Shown one piece after another: positions 62,810 through 64,000 of a stretch of DNA of 64,000 bases. Numbering within the stretch: the stretch's first letter is position 1; every line of letters starts with the position of its first letter. Position numbers and translations under genes: made by a program. The stretch comes from Rippkaea orientalis PCC 8801 (GTDB lineage: Bacteria; Cyanobacteriota; Cyanobacteriia; Cyanobacteriales; Microcystaceae), in the NCBI RefSeq assembly GCF_000021805.1, contig NC_011726.1, forward strand, positions 2,356,001 through 2,420,000, read 5' to 3'. The notes under the pieces are model-generated. The model did no database searches and was not told the DNA's origin. It saw nothing but the letters and a program-made list of their open reading frames with translations.

Positions 62810-63370
62810 TTATTTAATTCCTTGATTTGCACTATATGTCCGTAGCCATTCTAACAAAATTCCTCGACATTGTAGACAAGTCAACTCTTTAAGTAACTGG
62901 GTTATTCCTTCTTCTGTTATAGGATAGTTTGCGCCTAACTTTTCTGGATTAATTGAGGCTTCAGGTGATATAATAGCGACAAAACCGTAGAGTTTTTGAT
63001 TAGAAAAAGAACTATTAATTGCCCATCCTTTACTATTCATAGGAGTTAGAGAGTCAATTTCCTTTTCCTCAATTCCTAATTCTCGTTTTAAGATAGCTCC
63101 AATAGCTTCTAGGGGGGTTTTATCATCAGGAACTCGTCCCCCTGGAAAATCTAACGTTATTTCTCCTAACCCTGGACGATAACTGGGTGGAGGAAAGATA
63201 AAATGATTGTTTTGAGTCGTCATAATAATAACTGAATCAGCTTTTTCAACGCGCCAATACTCTAAAATTTGTTGATGATTATCTTCTAGTTTTTCACCAA
63301 TTAAAGTCAACCAAGGTGAACGAATTTCAACCAAACGAGTCAAGATTTTCCAAGGAGTATTAGAAAGCAT
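62810..63370 (-). CDS. NUDIX-like hydrolase
   Basis: About 186 residues. The region FPGGRVPDDKTPLEAIGAILKREL(GIEE), in parts FPGGRVPDDKT and ILKRELGIEE, fits a NUDIX box loosely: GG...EA...RELGIEE. Spacing and one acidic residue differ from the strict G-x5-E-x7-REUxEExGU, so substrate binding may be altered or activity reduced. The N-terminal stretch (VEIRSPWLTLIGEKL...VEKADSVIIMT) is usual for ADP-ribose-type NUDIX proteins. ATG start; a TTG two codons upstream is also in frame. Confidence 0.65.
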   Translation of the reverse strand: MLSNTPWKILTRLVEIRSPWLTLIGEKLEDNHQQILEYWRVEKADSVIIMTTQNNHFIFPPPSYRPGLGEITLDFPGGRVPDDKTPLEAIGAILKRELGIEEKEIDSLTPMNSKGWAINSSFSNQKLYGFVAIISPEASINPEKLGANYPITEEGITQLLKELTCLQCRGILLEWLRTYSANQGIK

Positions 63371-63548
63371 TATCAATAACCTAAAATGTAAACTGGGTTC
63401 CCTGCCCTATCTAATTAAAAGACTCAAGTCCGTAGTCGGAACTTATCTCTATGGAGTAGGATGGATTTCTTAATTCATCCCATGGTATCAAATTTATAAA
63501 ACTCATTAGGACAGTTGCATGATAAAATAAGTGTTGGTAAAGTGTTAG

Positions 63549-63950
<402 letters not shown>

Positions 63951-64000
63951 TTCAATATTTAACAGAATGTTAGCAGTTGAGTTGGAAGATCCAACTAACG

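Overview
The window looks like the chromosome of a unicellular cyanobacterium, probably of the Cyanothece / Rippkaea / Crocosphaera kind. The evidence is the very frequent HIP1 octamer GCGATCGC (for example 2223-2230), an AT-rich base composition, and cyanobacterial or plastid-type genes: rpaB (ycf27), ycf23, ccsA, ntcB, a PyrF-PyrE fusion, an NADPH-thioredoxin reductase fused to thioredoxin, a DUF2949 protein, SLH/porin proteins and a Psb34-like photosystem II assembly protein. The species call is inference. I found no rRNA, tRNA, CRISPR array, prophage or intact insertion sequence.

Layout. 60-3088: siroheme genes (NIL-ferredoxin, sirB, cobA), thylakoid thioredoxin txlA and a small unknown. 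3507-5565: five consecutive small exported proteins of unknown function. 5642-9464: pyrFE, ccsA and DUF2949. 9465-11605: a DUF192 lipoprotein, then a two-gene operon coding for a RelA/SpoT-like protein and a DUF262 protein. 11725-18020: rpaB, radA, a zinc-ribbon/pentapeptide-repeat protein, psb34-like, a PMT-type glycosyltransferase and an unknown basic protein. 18490-29930: gltX, an ABC-2 exporter permease, an ABC-F ATPase, three glycosyltransferases, gmhB, gmhA and a sugar-nucleotide reductase; most of this serves surface polysaccharide or heptose synthesis. 30072-33377: arsenite resistance (arsR, ACR3 pump), a zinc alcohol dehydrogenase and an unknown. 33668-39671: metallophosphoesterase, dapF, an SLH lipoprotein and an SLH porin. 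39867-45604: ntcB with a textbook NtcA-activated promoter, a universal stress protein, an aspartate aminotransferase, ycf23 and a Tat-exported multicopper oxidase. 46262-53383: glgP, a stranded VapB-type antitoxin with a dead vapC, glyS and an Orn/Lys/Arg decarboxylase. 53449-63950: a response regulator, a CobW GTPase with a histidine-rich loop, a DUF697 GTPase, the thioredoxin reductase-thioredoxin fusion, an Ada-like methyltransferase with an EamA remnant, a lipoprotein pair, trmJ, a NUDIX-like protein and a VOC protein.

Besides genes, the window carries several repeat families. One is a palindrome GGTGGGCA(T/A)TGCCCACC (18457, 35476, 43657, with variants at 60341 and 39733) that often sits at the edge of gene remnants. 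A second is a set of palindromes flanked by GTAGGG/CCCTAC-type ends (11664, 32824, 32866, 57409). A third is heptamer arrays of AGTTAAT (17116, 21471, 32757). An 8-bp tandem repeat lies inside the decarboxylase gene. Four gene remnants were read directly from the sequence: DUF2283-like at 15572, an unrecognised one at 18127, vapC at 49148 and an EamA transporter at 60123.

The best candidates for new biology are the RelA/SpoT-like + DUF262 operon (10123-11605), the five-gene exported cluster (3507-5565), and a promoter-plus-terminator unit just upstream of trmJ that could be a small RNA or an attenuator (61893-61993).
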